Source: Thermoplasmatota archaeon (lineage in GTDB: Archaea > Thermoplasmatota > JAQUQK01). Taken from it: a stretch of DNA of 9,820 nt. The position numbers and the translations under genes are program-made. A model generated the notes under the pieces. That model had not been told where the DNA came from, searched no databases, and was given only the letters and a program-made list of their open reading frames with translations. Positions within the stretch are counted from its first letter, which is position 1. Each line of letters starts with the position of its first letter. The stretch is taken from the NCBI GenBank assembly GCA_028716125.1, contig JAQUQK010000058.1:1-9820 (forward strand), read 5' to 3'. This document shows, piece after piece, positions 1 to 7,298 of this stretch.

Positions 1-647
1 CAGATGTAGCGTTTTTACACGGCCTGGACCCTAAGCCGCCATTCAAGAATTAATCTCGGCGGTCCGCAATTGGTACAACTTGCTATTCGTTAGCCTCAAA
101 AATCCAATTCTTAATGCCAGCCATTCAGATTTGTAATTGTTAAACAGCTTCCAATTTTTTTCCACTCAGAGCGTCGACTTTTCCAGTCCATTAAGGATGC
201 GCATGCCATAAAGTCAATATGCTGGCAATTATTACTGGAAAATTTTTCAGGCTGTTTGACAGCTGCTTACCTTCAGTGCCCGGCTGTTGTGCGTGAAGAT
301 GAACCTGTTTTCACTTCGGTCGTGATAATGTCAATTGCGCCGACTATCGTCATCATACGAAACCTGATCTCCTGCGGAAGCTTCACCTTGATCGAAGAGC
401 TCATGCTGCTTGTTGTTTAGGAACGTGCATGATATAAGATCACCCAGTTGAAGACAGGGGATGAACAACGTAAATCCCAGCATTTTGTGGCTCCGATTGT
501 CGGGGTTACGCTATTGCTCCATCCCAACCTACAAAATGTATTGGTGTTTGAAATGGCAAAGTTATTTCATGTACGTTCCTTTATTTGATGCCCGCAATAG
601 GTCTTTGCTGTGTTTGCCTGCAACTGCTTGACGCGAGGAGTTGCCTG
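1..647. other. Leftmost non-coding stretch, no recognised gene
   Basis: No reading frame of convincing length or composition lies on either strand; the longest ATG frame I noticed (328-420, plus strand) has no ribosome binding site. The stretch is more AT-rich than the neighbouring gene. It must contain the promoter of the exported-protein gene at 648. The only candidate I see is weak: TTGTTG at 410-415, 17 bases, then TATAAG at 433-438, which would leave a leader of about 200 bases. A good TTGACA at 256-261 has no matching -10 box. The first 100 bases have a GC-rich patch that could be the edge of another element, but I cannot identify it. Confidence 0.5.
635..640 (+). promoter_or_regulatory. 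Ribosome binding site deciding the start at 648
   Basis: GAGGAG lies 7 bases before the ATG at 648, an almost ideal Shine-Dalgarno match and spacing. The same frame is open further upstream to a TTG at 585 and an ATG at 588, but neither has a purine-rich site before it. The 648 start also puts the basic signal-peptide head (MRRKLK) at the N-terminus, as expected for an exported protein. Confidence 0.8.
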
Positions 648-1685
648 ATGCGACGGAAACTGAAACATACCATCGCCTCCGCGTGGATATTAGGCATCAT
701 TTTTATCCTCCTCGGAATTCCCGCTTTTGCCGAATCGCCAAGGGTCGAGGAGGTATTGCGCGTTTTGGGAATGGATAAGGGTCAGATTGCCGAACTAGCG
801 CAGGGCCAGCCTGTCGCTTATGCCTTGAGAGAAGGCAGCGCCGACGAGCTTGCCGTGGGCTTAGTTTGGTATCTTCCGGTTTCTTTGGACAAGGTGACAG
901 GACAATTGCGACTGGAGGATACTGATCCACTAGACGTTGATGTTACAGCCCACGGGATATTAACGGAGCATAGCGGGGCAAGTTCCTTGGCACATGTCGT
1001 TCTGTCCAAGGAAGAAGCTCAAGCTTTATTAGATGCCGAGCCTGGGGACGAATTCAACTTGTCCGCCCATGAGATCGACAAACTCAAAGCCTTCAAGGAG
1101 ACGCTCAAACGGACGCCGCAAAGGGCCATCGAAGACGCAGCAGGGGAGCACTTCCGGGAGATTCTGTTACAGCGTTATAAAGCCTATCGGCGTGGAGGAA
1201 CGAATGCGATAGCACCTTATGCGCGCAAGGAGAGCACGGATTCCAAGCCTTCCTTGGAATTGCGCCAGGCGGCAAACGCAAGCGCTATTCTGTCGCATTA
1301 CTTTCCAGCCTTGCACAAGGTTTGGCTAGACTATCCGAAAGCTTTGCCGCCGGGGGTCAGCGAGGTGTTCCCCTGGGTGGAAAAAAACGTGGAAGGCCGA
1401 CCGGCGGCTATTCTCAGACACCGCATCAATATAAATTGGAACGGCGGCGTCTTGGTGTTGACACGGGAGATCTATGCGCTGCATTCCTACAATTCCAGCC
1501 AATGGATAACCGGCAGCCTGCCCTATCGCGGCGGTACGGTGGTCTTTCAGCAGGTGCGCAGCTTCACTGACCAAGTAGCAGGAGTAGCCAGCGATGTCAA
1601 GCATATCGTGGGTAGGGAGTTGCTGAAAGACAAAATGCTCAAGTCTTTTGATCGCCTTTGCAATGTCTTGGGTCAATGTAATTAA
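648..1685 (+). CDS. Exported protein of unknown function
   Basis: I do not recognise this 345-residue protein. The start at 648 is chosen over an upstream in-frame TTG/ATG (585/588) because of the strong GAGGAG site. The N-terminus is a typical Sec signal peptide: basic MRRKLKH, a hydrophobic core, then a probable cut after AFA at residue 28. The mature part is soluble-looking, with no further membrane span. A region rich in charged helix follows (about residues 120-185), and the C-terminal third is rich in aromatic and beta-type sequence (HRININWNGG near 258-267, REIYALHSYNSSQ near 273-285). Two cysteines close to the C-terminus (338 and 344) could form a disulfide in the periplasm. It is transcribed towards bstC from its own promoter, so it is not part of the sterol operon. 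Codon use looks normal and the frame is intact. Whether it has any link to sterols is unknown. Confidence 0.8.
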   Translation: MRRKLKHTIASAWILGIIFILLGIPAFAESPRVEEVLRVLGMDKGQIAELAQGQPVAYALREGSADELAVGLVWYLPVSLDKVTGQLRLEDTDPLDVDVTAHGILTEHSGASSLAHVVLSKEEAQALLDAEPGDEFNLSAHEIDKLKAFKETLKRTPQRAIEDAAGEHFREILLQRYKAYRRGGTNAIAPYARKESTDSKPSLELRQAANASAILSHYFPALHKVWLDYPKALPPGVSEVFPWVEKNVEGRPAAILRHRININWNGGVLVLTREIYALHSYNSSQWITGSLPYRGGTVVFQQVRSFTDQVAGVASDVKHIVGRELLKDKMLKSFDRLCNVLGQCN

Positions 1686-1690
1686 TTAAC

Positions 1691-1722
1691 TGACAGGGTA
1701 GTTACAAGCCACTAGCCCGTCA
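1691..1722. terminator. Possible bidirectional terminator hairpin
   Basis: In the 79-base gap between two converging genes, TGAC-A-GGG-TAGT (1691-1702) can pair with ACTA-G-CCC-GTCA (1711-1722). This gives 11 base pairs, one bulged base on each side (A1695 and G1715) and an 8-base loop. It starts 5 bases after the stop of the plus-strand gene. AT-rich DNA flanks both sides, but there is no clean run of T on either strand, so rho-independent action is plausible rather than certain. The position between two convergent stops favours the call. Confidence 0.5.
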
Positions 1723-1764
1723 AAGGTTTAAATATTTCATATTTTCAAGTGCTTGCGTCAATAG

Positions 1765-2577
1765 TTACTGGGGCGTCGGGCCAACTTCTCCATACTCCTG
1801 CTGAAACTCGTCGAATTCCTTTTTCCAGGACGCTTTTCTGTAGCCCCAATTGCCCTCGGCCAACAGCCTCTTCCCCAGCGCAAACTCGGCTTTCACTTGG
1901 ACCAGGGTGGCTTCGTCGCCCTCCCCCCAAAGTGCCTGTGCATAAAACAGGTGGTTAAGCGGATGCATTGGATGCTCCTTGACCGCCTTTGCAAGCAGTT
2001 CCAGCGCTTTGTCACGGTCGCCAATGCCATTGGGCCAAGCCGGGGCTTTAAGATAAAGCATCCCCAAAACGCGTAGCGGCCCGCCGTCGTCGATGTCAGG
2101 ACTCAAGGCCAGCGCACGTTTCATTTCGTGCTCCAGCCGACCTAGGTTTTCCATGGCCAGCGTGATGTGTTCGCGAACTGCCAGACCAAGGTTTGTCGCC
2201 AAGTAGTAATGCACAGCCCCGTCACCGTCGCCTCCTTGTACCAGGGCATCTTCGGCAAAATCCACGCCCTCGGCGGCCAGCTTCTCGCGTTTTTCCTGGT
2301 TGGCTTCTCGTTCGGCTAGGTGAAGACATACCCGGCTGCCTAGCGAGGTCCGGCGTACCGCCGGATCTTGGGTGTCGCGTAGGATAGTTAGCGCACAAGC
2401 CAAAGTATGGGTGTCACTCAAGGGGCCGAGTTGGCTTTGTTTGGCGGCCAGCATAGCGGCGGTCTGCTTGGGGCAGTCGGAGAGTCGGTCGAACTGGACA
2501 TAGTCGCGCTGGAGCCCAGCGCAGCTCACCAGGAATACCAGCATCGAAATGGTCGGAAAAAGTCGTAGTTTTTGCAA
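1765..2577 (-). CDS. bstC: Outer-membrane lipoprotein, TPR type, sterol transport (BstC-like)
   Basis: This 270-residue protein begins with a lipoprotein signal peptide: a short basic head, a hydrophobic core and the lipobox LVSC, with the lipidated cysteine at residue 19. The next residue is Ala, not Asp, which by the usual Lol sorting rule points to the outer membrane facing the periplasm. The rest is all-helical with TPR-like pairs, clearest at about 186-216 (DRDKALELLAKAVKEHP and the following helix), and resembles the TatT-type TPR proteins of TRAP transporters. There is no TRAP permease here. The start is a TTG; the next in-frame ATG would cut into the signal peptide. It lies 4 bases after bstB and is the last operon gene. 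In the M. capsulatus system BstC is the outer-membrane-side sterol binder. The exact role here is inferred from gene order and fold. Confidence 0.8.
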   Translation of the reverse strand: MQKLRLFPTISMLVFLVSCAGLQRDYVQFDRLSDCPKQTAAMLAAKQSQLGPLSDTHTLACALTILRDTQDPAVRRTSLGSRVCLHLAEREANQEKREKLAAEGVDFAEDALVQGGDGDGAVHYYLATNLGLAVREHITLAMENLGRLEHEMKRALALSPDIDDGGPLRVLGMLYLKAPAWPNGIGDRDKALELLAKAVKEHPMHPLNHLFYAQALWGEGDEATLVQVKAEFALGKRLLAEGNWGYRKASWKKEFDEFQQEYGEVGPTPQ

Positions 2578-2581
2578 GGTC

Positions 2582-3421
2582 TTATTTCCCCTCAGTCCAC
2601 AATTTGACCATGGGCTCGAACACAGCTGCGTTCGCGGTGGCGAAGGCTTCCACCCCGAACAGTTCGCATAGTTTTTTGCCTTCGGTGTCGGTACACATCA
2701 CCTCCAGCGCCTTGCCGAAGCGGGCGCGTTCTTCCGCAGTCGTGGTGGCGCTATTGGCTACCACTCCCATCAATGGGATTTCCTCGGACGTGAAAATAGC
2801 TTCAAGAGGCGTCTTCATTGGAAGCGAAGCAAGTCCGCCGAATTGCTGCTCGTTCAAAATAATGGCGTCCAGTTCTCCTTTATCCAACGCACGCAACGCA
2901 CGGATGGCCTGATTGGACGATTTCAGGACAAAGAAAGTGGCGGGATCGTATTTCCCGGCAAACACAATCTTGCCGACGAAGGCGGGTTCTTCCAACACCG
3001 TGCCGCCCATGGTTTTACCTTTCAGCTCATCCAGGCCCTTGTACTTGTCCTTCTGGACCATGACCCGGTAACGCTCGCTGGTGCGGCCTTTGATCCTGGG
3101 CTGGACCACCGGCACCAGGTTGTGACTGGTGCGCAGTTCCAAATAGAGGCCCAAGGAGGTGATAGCGAACTTGGGATTTTTTTCGGCCATCTGTTTCCTG
3201 CATTCATCCGATTTGGCGGTGAACAAGCTGTTGAAGCTGTTCTGCTGCCACTGGCCGACGCGCTCAATCACTCGCAGCATGGAACTCATCGCCCCATTGG
3301 CGTCCTTGGCATTGACGGAACCGCCTGGGTAACACACCAGGATCATTTCGGGATTGGGAGCGGCTTTTACGTTGAAGGAGGCCAACAGGCTGGCAATAAG
3401 AATGAGGTACGCTTTTCGCAT
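2582..3421 (-). CDS. bstB: Periplasmic sterol-binding protein (BstB-like, PhnD-type fold)
   Basis: The 279-residue product has a cleavable Sec signal peptide, with a likely cut after VKA at residue 20, and no lipobox, so it should be a free periplasmic protein. The mature part looks like a type II periplasmic binding protein of the phosphonate-binding (PhnD) superfamily: the segment DELKGKTMGGTVLEEP (about 131-146) and the segment ALDKGELDAIILNEQQFGG (about 178-196) are the usual hinge and second-lobe signatures. Family members normally serve an ABC importer, but none is encoded here. Instead the gene sits between an RND pump and an outer-membrane lipoprotein, which fits BstB, the periplasmic carrier of 4-methylsterols in M. 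capsulatus. Four cysteines in the mature part (30, 74, 243, 252) could form disulfides. The ATG overlaps the bstA stop codon (TAATG). Ligand identity is inferred. Confidence 0.83.
   Translation of the reverse strand: MRKAYLILIASLLASFNVKAAPNPEMILVCYPGGSVNAKDANGAMSSMLRVIERVGQWQQNSFNSLFTAKSDECRKQMAEKNPKFAITSLGLYLELRTSHNLVPVVQPRIKGRTSERYRVMVQKDKYKGLDELKGKTMGGTVLEEPAFVGKIVFAGKYDPATFFVLKSSNQAIRALRALDKGELDAIILNEQQFGGLASLPMKTPLEAIFTSEEIPLMGVVANSATTTAEERARFGKALEVMCTDTEGKKLCELFGVEAFATANAAVFEPMVKLWTEGK
2588..2593 (-). promoter_or_regulatory. Ribosome binding site supporting the TTG start of bstC
   Basis: On the minus strand GAGGGG ends 10 bases before the TTG at 2577. It lies inside the last codons of bstB, so ribosomes finishing bstB are placed to start bstC at once. 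It is the main reason to accept a TTG start. Confidence 0.6.
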
Positions 3422-6132
3422 TATGGTTTTCTCTTGTAATCAAGTAACTGTCCAATGGCCGGGGCCACGATGAGGGTTGCGGTCAGGCAGCACACCAGTC
3501 CGAGGGTGATGCTCATTCCTAGGGAAGACAGGCCGCGATAGCTGGCCAAGGTGATGGCGCCCAAGCCGGCCAATTCAGTACCCGCGGCCAGCACGATCAC
3601 TTTGCCGGCGTCCAGACTAACTTGCAAGGGGGAGCGGCCCTTCAATTCACCCCAGCGATAACTGAACCATACACCGTAATCCACGGCCAACGCAATCACC
3701 AAGGGCAAGGCGACGATATTGGCGAAATTATAGCGAATGCCGCCGAAGGCCATCAGCCCCAGCATCCAGCCGCCGCCGATCAGCAAAGGCAGCACCGCTA
3801 GCGCGAAGCCGCGCACACTGCGCGTTACCGCCATAACCCAGAGCAGGCAAAGCACCAGGGCCAACTGTGTGCCGCGAGTGAAACCTTCTACCACGGCCTT
3901 GGAAAACACCTGGTGCGTGGTCGGGAAGCCGGTCGCTTCCGGCGAAACGCTATACACATCTTTTATCAATGCGTCGAGGTTATCGGGATCATACACGCTT
4001 TTTGCCGGGAAGGCATAGACCGCGATGCTGCCGTCAGCGCCAAAGAAGCGGTCGCGCAGAGTGGGCGGTAACTGCTCAGGATTGAGGGGCTGGGCCTGCC
4101 GCCAAGCGTCGATGACGTTGAGTCCGGCATCCGCCCCTGATAGCAAGGCACGCAAGAAGCTTTCGCTGCGCACCCGGCCCTGTTCATCGTCTGCGGCGAA
4201 TTTGGCCGAAATGCCTGAAAGCTGCTCACGTACTTTTTCCAAACTCTCGACCAGTTTGGAATGTCCGGCGGAAAATGCCTGTTCCTGGGCTTCGTCGATG
4301 ATGGCGGTGCTGTTTTCCAGCAGTGTTCGCAGCAACTCGAATGATTTTGTTGTCAAGCCCGCACGAGAGAGTTTGGCGACCTGCTTGGCATAGTCAGTTC
4401 TAGCGAACGACTCCCCGATGCTTACAGCTTCGTGGAGGCGTCCGTCAGCGTCTACTGGAAACAGATTGGTCAGCGACTGTACTTGGGCAATTGTCTTGAG
4501 TTTGCCCGCCTCATTGGTAATCCGCCGTGCCTCGGCCATGTCCTTGGCGGTAAAAATAATGACTTCAGCCTGGTAGTCGCTCTCCGCCACCATGCGGCGT
4601 TGATAATAGGCTGCCTGAGAATCTTTGGGCAACATGGCCAACAGGTCGTAGTCGAAGGGGATAGCAAACCCCTTCACCCCACCGAAAACAGCGCAACCTA
4701 TGGCTAGTATAACGAGGACCACTGCAACGGGCTTGGGGAAGGTACCATTGTATTTTCCTGATTCTGCGGGAACTAGCGGCGTGCTTGATGAGGGAAGATC
4801 TTTCAGCTTGGGCGGCAGCAAGGCGTAAAGCGCGGGCTGGACCATCCAGGTGCAGATCAGGATCATCAGCACGCCTTTGGCCGCCACAATGCCCAGTTCG
4901 GCGAAACCGGGGAAATCGACTGTGGCCAAGGCGCTGAAAATGAGCAGCGAGGCACCGCCCGCCGTCAGCACCGCTATAAAGGATGAGCCAATGCCGGCTC
5001 CGATAGCTTCTGCCAAGGGTTTGCCTGCACGCCGCTCCTCGGCGATGCGCGAGGCGGTAAAGATGCCGTAGTCGGCGCCCAGGCCGAACAGGATGGCTAT
5101 AAAGGCGGCGGTGATGATGGTCAGGTGGCCGACAGTGACCAGGGCTAGGCCCAAACTCCACAGCACTCCAACCCCCATAGGTATGAAAATCAACACGGCC
5201 CAGCGCACGCTGCGCACCACCAGCAGGATCAACGCTGAGATCAGGCCGGCCGAGGTAAATATCACCAAGGTAATATCCTTGCGGATATTGACGTATTCCT
5301 CATACTCGATGGCCGGCAACCCGGTCAGGCCCACAGTGGGAGCTGTGTGTCCTGCTGCTTTGGCTTGTCCGGCTAAGGCCGCCGACACCTGCTTGACCTT
5401 GTCTACGAAGGGGCTAAGGTTCTCGAAGTCCCCGGAAGGGTTTTTCGAGTGGACGAACAAAAACAGCATCTTACCGTCATGCGAGGAAAAATAGCCGTCG
5501 GCCATGGCGCTTGCCCCATTGCTAGCCAGCAGACGGTTCCAGTCCAAGCTGGTTGGCGCTGTTTCGGCGGACAGCCAGCGCTGCCACTCTTCCAGGAAAA
5601 ACGCCGCCAGATTCAGGCCGACTTCAGCGGTTTGCAGGTCGGCGTCCATCCCGCCCAGCGGTGGGTGGTCTTTGCTCCAATTCAACGCTTTGCGGAGGTT
5701 TTCTTCCATACCACCGCCCAGAATGGGTTGTTTCGCCATCGCAGCAAGTTTGTCCAGACCCTCGGCTGGCATCAACAGGTAGGAATGGTCCAGGAAAAAT
5801 GCCATGTCGAGACGGGATGTCGCCCGGGCGATCTCGGGTTCTGCCCGGAGCTTGGCGGCCAGATCGTCGGCAAAAGACTCCAAATTGTTGCGGGGGGCGC
5901 CCTCCATGACCACCATTAGGTCCGAGGCCGCACCGTAGTTTTTCAAGAAATCGCTAAAGCGCTGCGCCACTGCCGTGTTCTGGGGAAGCAGCGCCTGTCG
6001 CGAGGTGTGAATAGGGAGCTGTGCTGTTGCCCAACCGGCCAGAATCGATAGCGCCAGAGTCACTCCCAAGACTCGCCAAGGGTTTCTGGCAAAGTATTCG
6101 GCAAGCTTGGCGGCGCGTTCGGTTATTTTCAT
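3421..6132 (-). CDS. bstA: RND-family inner-membrane sterol transporter (BstA-like)
   Basis: This is a 903-residue RND/MMPL-type transporter with the usual twofold plan. TM1 is at about 18-40, a first periplasmic domain at about 41-280, TM2-6 at about 285-440, TM7 at about 468-490, a second periplasmic domain at about 491-750, and TM8-12 at about 755-895. Each half carries the GxxxDYG-like proton-relay motif in its fourth helix: LGADYG with Asp354 and LAVDYG with Asp818. It is most like the lipid-exporting branch that includes the hopanoid transporter HpnN. With sterol genes before it and a periplasmic carrier after it, the best reading is BstA, which would use the proton gradient to release 4-methylsterol from the inner membrane. 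HpnN-like hopanoid export is the main alternative. It starts 19 bases after sdmA with no visible Shine-Dalgarno site (the leader is C-rich), so translation may depend on coupling to sdmA. Confidence 0.86.
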   Translation of the reverse strand: MKITERAAKLAEYFARNPWRVLGVTLALSILAGWATAQLPIHTSRQALLPQNTAVAQRFSDFLKNYGAASDLMVVMEGAPRNNLESFADDLAAKLRAEPEIARATSRLDMAFFLDHSYLLMPAEGLDKLAAMAKQPILGGGMEENLRKALNWSKDHPPLGGMDADLQTAEVGLNLAAFFLEEWQRWLSAETAPTSLDWNRLLASNGASAMADGYFSSHDGKMLFLFVHSKNPSGDFENLSPFVDKVKQVSAALAGQAKAAGHTAPTVGLTGLPAIEYEEYVNIRKDITLVIFTSAGLISALILLVVRSVRWAVLIFIPMGVGVLWSLGLALVTVGHLTIITAAFIAILFGLGADYGIFTASRIAEERRAGKPLAEAIGAGIGSSFIAVLTAGGASLLIFSALATVDFPGFAELGIVAAKGVLMILICTWMVQPALYALLPPKLKDLPSSSTPLVPAESGKYNGTFPKPVAVVLVILAIGCAVFGGVKGFAIPFDYDLLAMLPKDSQAAYYQRRMVAESDYQAEVIIFTAKDMAEARRITNEAGKLKTIAQVQSLTNLFPVDADGRLHEAVSIGESFARTDYAKQVAKLSRAGLTTKSFELLRTLLENSTAIIDEAQEQAFSAGHSKLVESLEKVREQLSGISAKFAADDEQGRVRSESFLRALLSGADAGLNVIDAWRQAQPLNPEQLPPTLRDRFFGADGSIAVYAFPAKSVYDPDNLDALIKDVYSVSPEATGFPTTHQVFSKAVVEGFTRGTQLALVLCLLWVMAVTRSVRGFALAVLPLLIGGGWMLGLMAFGGIRYNFANIVALPLVIALAVDYGVWFSYRWGELKGRSPLQVSLDAGKVIVLAAGTELAGLGAITLASYRGLSSLGMSITLGLVCCLTATLIVAPAIGQLLDYKRKP

Positions 6133-6151
6133 CGGCGGCGGGGGCTGTTAA

Positions 6152-7258
6152 TCAATATATGGGAGCAGCCGAAGCAATCTCTTCCCTGTCCACATATTCT
6201 TCCCACTTGCGAGCGGTAAGGCGCTGGAACATTGGCACCACGGGATTGAGCTCGATAGGCGGAGCATCCCAGCAGGTTTCATAGGCTAACATCTCTGCCT
6301 CCAGGGCGACACCGTCTTCTTCGAGTATGGGTTTGAATACAAGGGGTTTGGCGATATTCAGCACCATTTGGGTCAGCCACTTCGGGGTTTTCAGTGAAAT
6401 CAGTGGAATCTTTAATGCATCGAAATAAAACAAGAAAAATACCCGCGTATTCCGCTCGTCGATGGGAAGTATAAATGACCAGTTCTTGATACTGTCGCCA
6501 GTGTTGGTCCATTGGTAGGGATATTCGTAACAAAGTTCGATGGAACGGGTATTGACCCGGTTGCGGTCAACGAAAATCCCGGAAATCCGGCCCCCGGCCA
6601 TATAGGTGTCGTAAGTCAGGTAAACTTTATCGTCATCAGCCTCGTGGTGAGTCAGTTTGGCATCGATGAAGGGTTGGTACTTGCGGTGCAGGAAAGCATG
6701 GGAGAAGTCGCAGATATTCTCGATAACCATGGCATGGTGAGCGCGCCAAGTGTAATCCAAGGCAAAGTTCGCCCAAGAGTTATCCCCGGCGAGTTCGGGA
6801 ATTTCCGGTATCGTGCGCTCGCCGGCTTGTTCCGGATCGCCGGGAAAAAGCCAGATCAGACCATAGCGAACTTGCACGGGATAAGTTTGTAGTTGTCTTT
6901 TGATGAGCGGTTTGCCAAAGCTGTCATGGGAGTAGTCCACCATCAAGCCTTCACTGTTGTAAGCCCAGCCATGATAGGAGCAACGCAGATTGCATTTATC
7001 CACCGTTCCATTGGTGAGCTTGAGCTGTCGGTGCGCACAGCGGTTCTGCATCGCCGCGAGCTCGCCGTCTTCGCTCCGATACAAGGCAATGGAAGTATTC
7101 CAGAAAACCACCTCTTTCACCTGGCCTTTTTTAACCTCGCTGTCGTATTCCACAACGTACCAGCGATCAGGGTCCATTCCGGCGGCGCGGGCCTTTTGCC
7201 GTGAGTTTTTAGCTTCCGCAAAAATGGGAGGCGGTGATTTCGTCTGAGCGTTGTTCAT
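6152..7258 (-). CDS. sdmA: Rieske oxygenase for sterol C-4 demethylation (SdmA-like)
   Basis: The 368-residue protein has an N-terminal Rieske [2Fe-2S] domain with the full ligand set: Cys74-x-His76 and Cys93-x2-His96, in the contexts NRCAHRQ and CSYHGW. The catalytic domain shows the mononuclear-iron motif N181-x2-D184-x2-H187-x3-H191; the three-residue spacing between the histidines is as in carbazole dioxygenase-type enzymes. Asp315 in EEDGVALEAE is a candidate third ligand. No signal peptide is seen, so it should act in the cytoplasm or at the inner membrane face. Paired with the SDR gene just upstream, it matches SdmA, which oxidises one C-4 methyl group of 4,4-dimethylsterols. The enzyme needs electrons from a ferredoxin or flavoprotein reductase, which is not in the window. 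Other Rieske sterol or ring-opening oxygenases (KshA, Neverland type) are the alternatives, but the gene neighbours favour SdmA. Confidence 0.87.
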   Translation of the reverse strand: MNNAQTKSPPPIFAEAKNSRQKARAAGMDPDRWYVVEYDSEVKKGQVKEVVFWNTSIALYRSEDGELAAMQNRCAHRQLKLTNGTVDKCNLRCSYHGWAYNSEGLMVDYSHDSFGKPLIKRQLQTYPVQVRYGLIWLFPGDPEQAGERTIPEIPELAGDNSWANFALDYTWRAHHAMVIENICDFSHAFLHRKYQPFIDAKLTHHEADDDKVYLTYDTYMAGGRISGIFVDRNRVNTRSIELCYEYPYQWTNTGDSIKNWSFILPIDERNTRVFFLFYFDALKIPLISLKTPKWLTQMVLNIAKPLVFKPILEEDGVALEAEMLAYETCWDAPPIELNPVVPMFQRLTARKWEEYVDREEIASAAPIY

Positions 7259-7266
7259 CTTTAGAG

Positions 7267-7270
7267 CTCC
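7267..7270 (-). promoter_or_regulatory. Ribosome binding site of sdmA
   Basis: On the minus strand GGAG lies 8 bases before the ATG at 7258, in the 40-base gap after sdmB. It is the clearest initiation site of the first three operon genes and supports the chosen start. Confidence 0.6.
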
Positions 7271-7298
7271 GGTACGTGATTAAGTCAGAGTTGATTGA

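Noticed and set aside
256..261. TTGACA as a -35 box for the exported-protein gene
   Set aside because: No -10-like sequence follows at 15-19 bases; that stretch is GC-rich.
328..420. 31-codon ATG frame in the left gap
   Set aside because: It has no Shine-Dalgarno site and no recognisable sequence, and it is short enough to occur by chance.
2582..3421. Phosphonate-binding protein of an ABC importer
   Set aside because: The fold fits, but no ABC ATPase or permease is present and the gene is coupled to an RND pump and a lipoprotein in a sterol operon.
2843..3439. 198-codon plus-strand open frame
   Set aside because: It lies wholly antisense to bstB, whose signal peptide, fold motifs and coupling to its neighbours are clear.
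4565..5161. 198-codon minus-strand open frame
   Set aside because: It overlaps bstA in another frame; its Arg/Pro/His-rich translation has no transporter features, while bstA is intact in the main frame.
5449..5919. 156-codon plus-strand open frame
   Set aside because: It is antisense to the first periplasmic domain of bstA and has no ribosome binding site or recognisable domain.
6530..6710. Non-standard histidine spacing in the SdmA iron site as a sign of a new enzyme class
   Set aside because: The D-x2-H-x3-H spacing also occurs in carbazole dioxygenase-type Rieske oxygenases, so it is within known variation.
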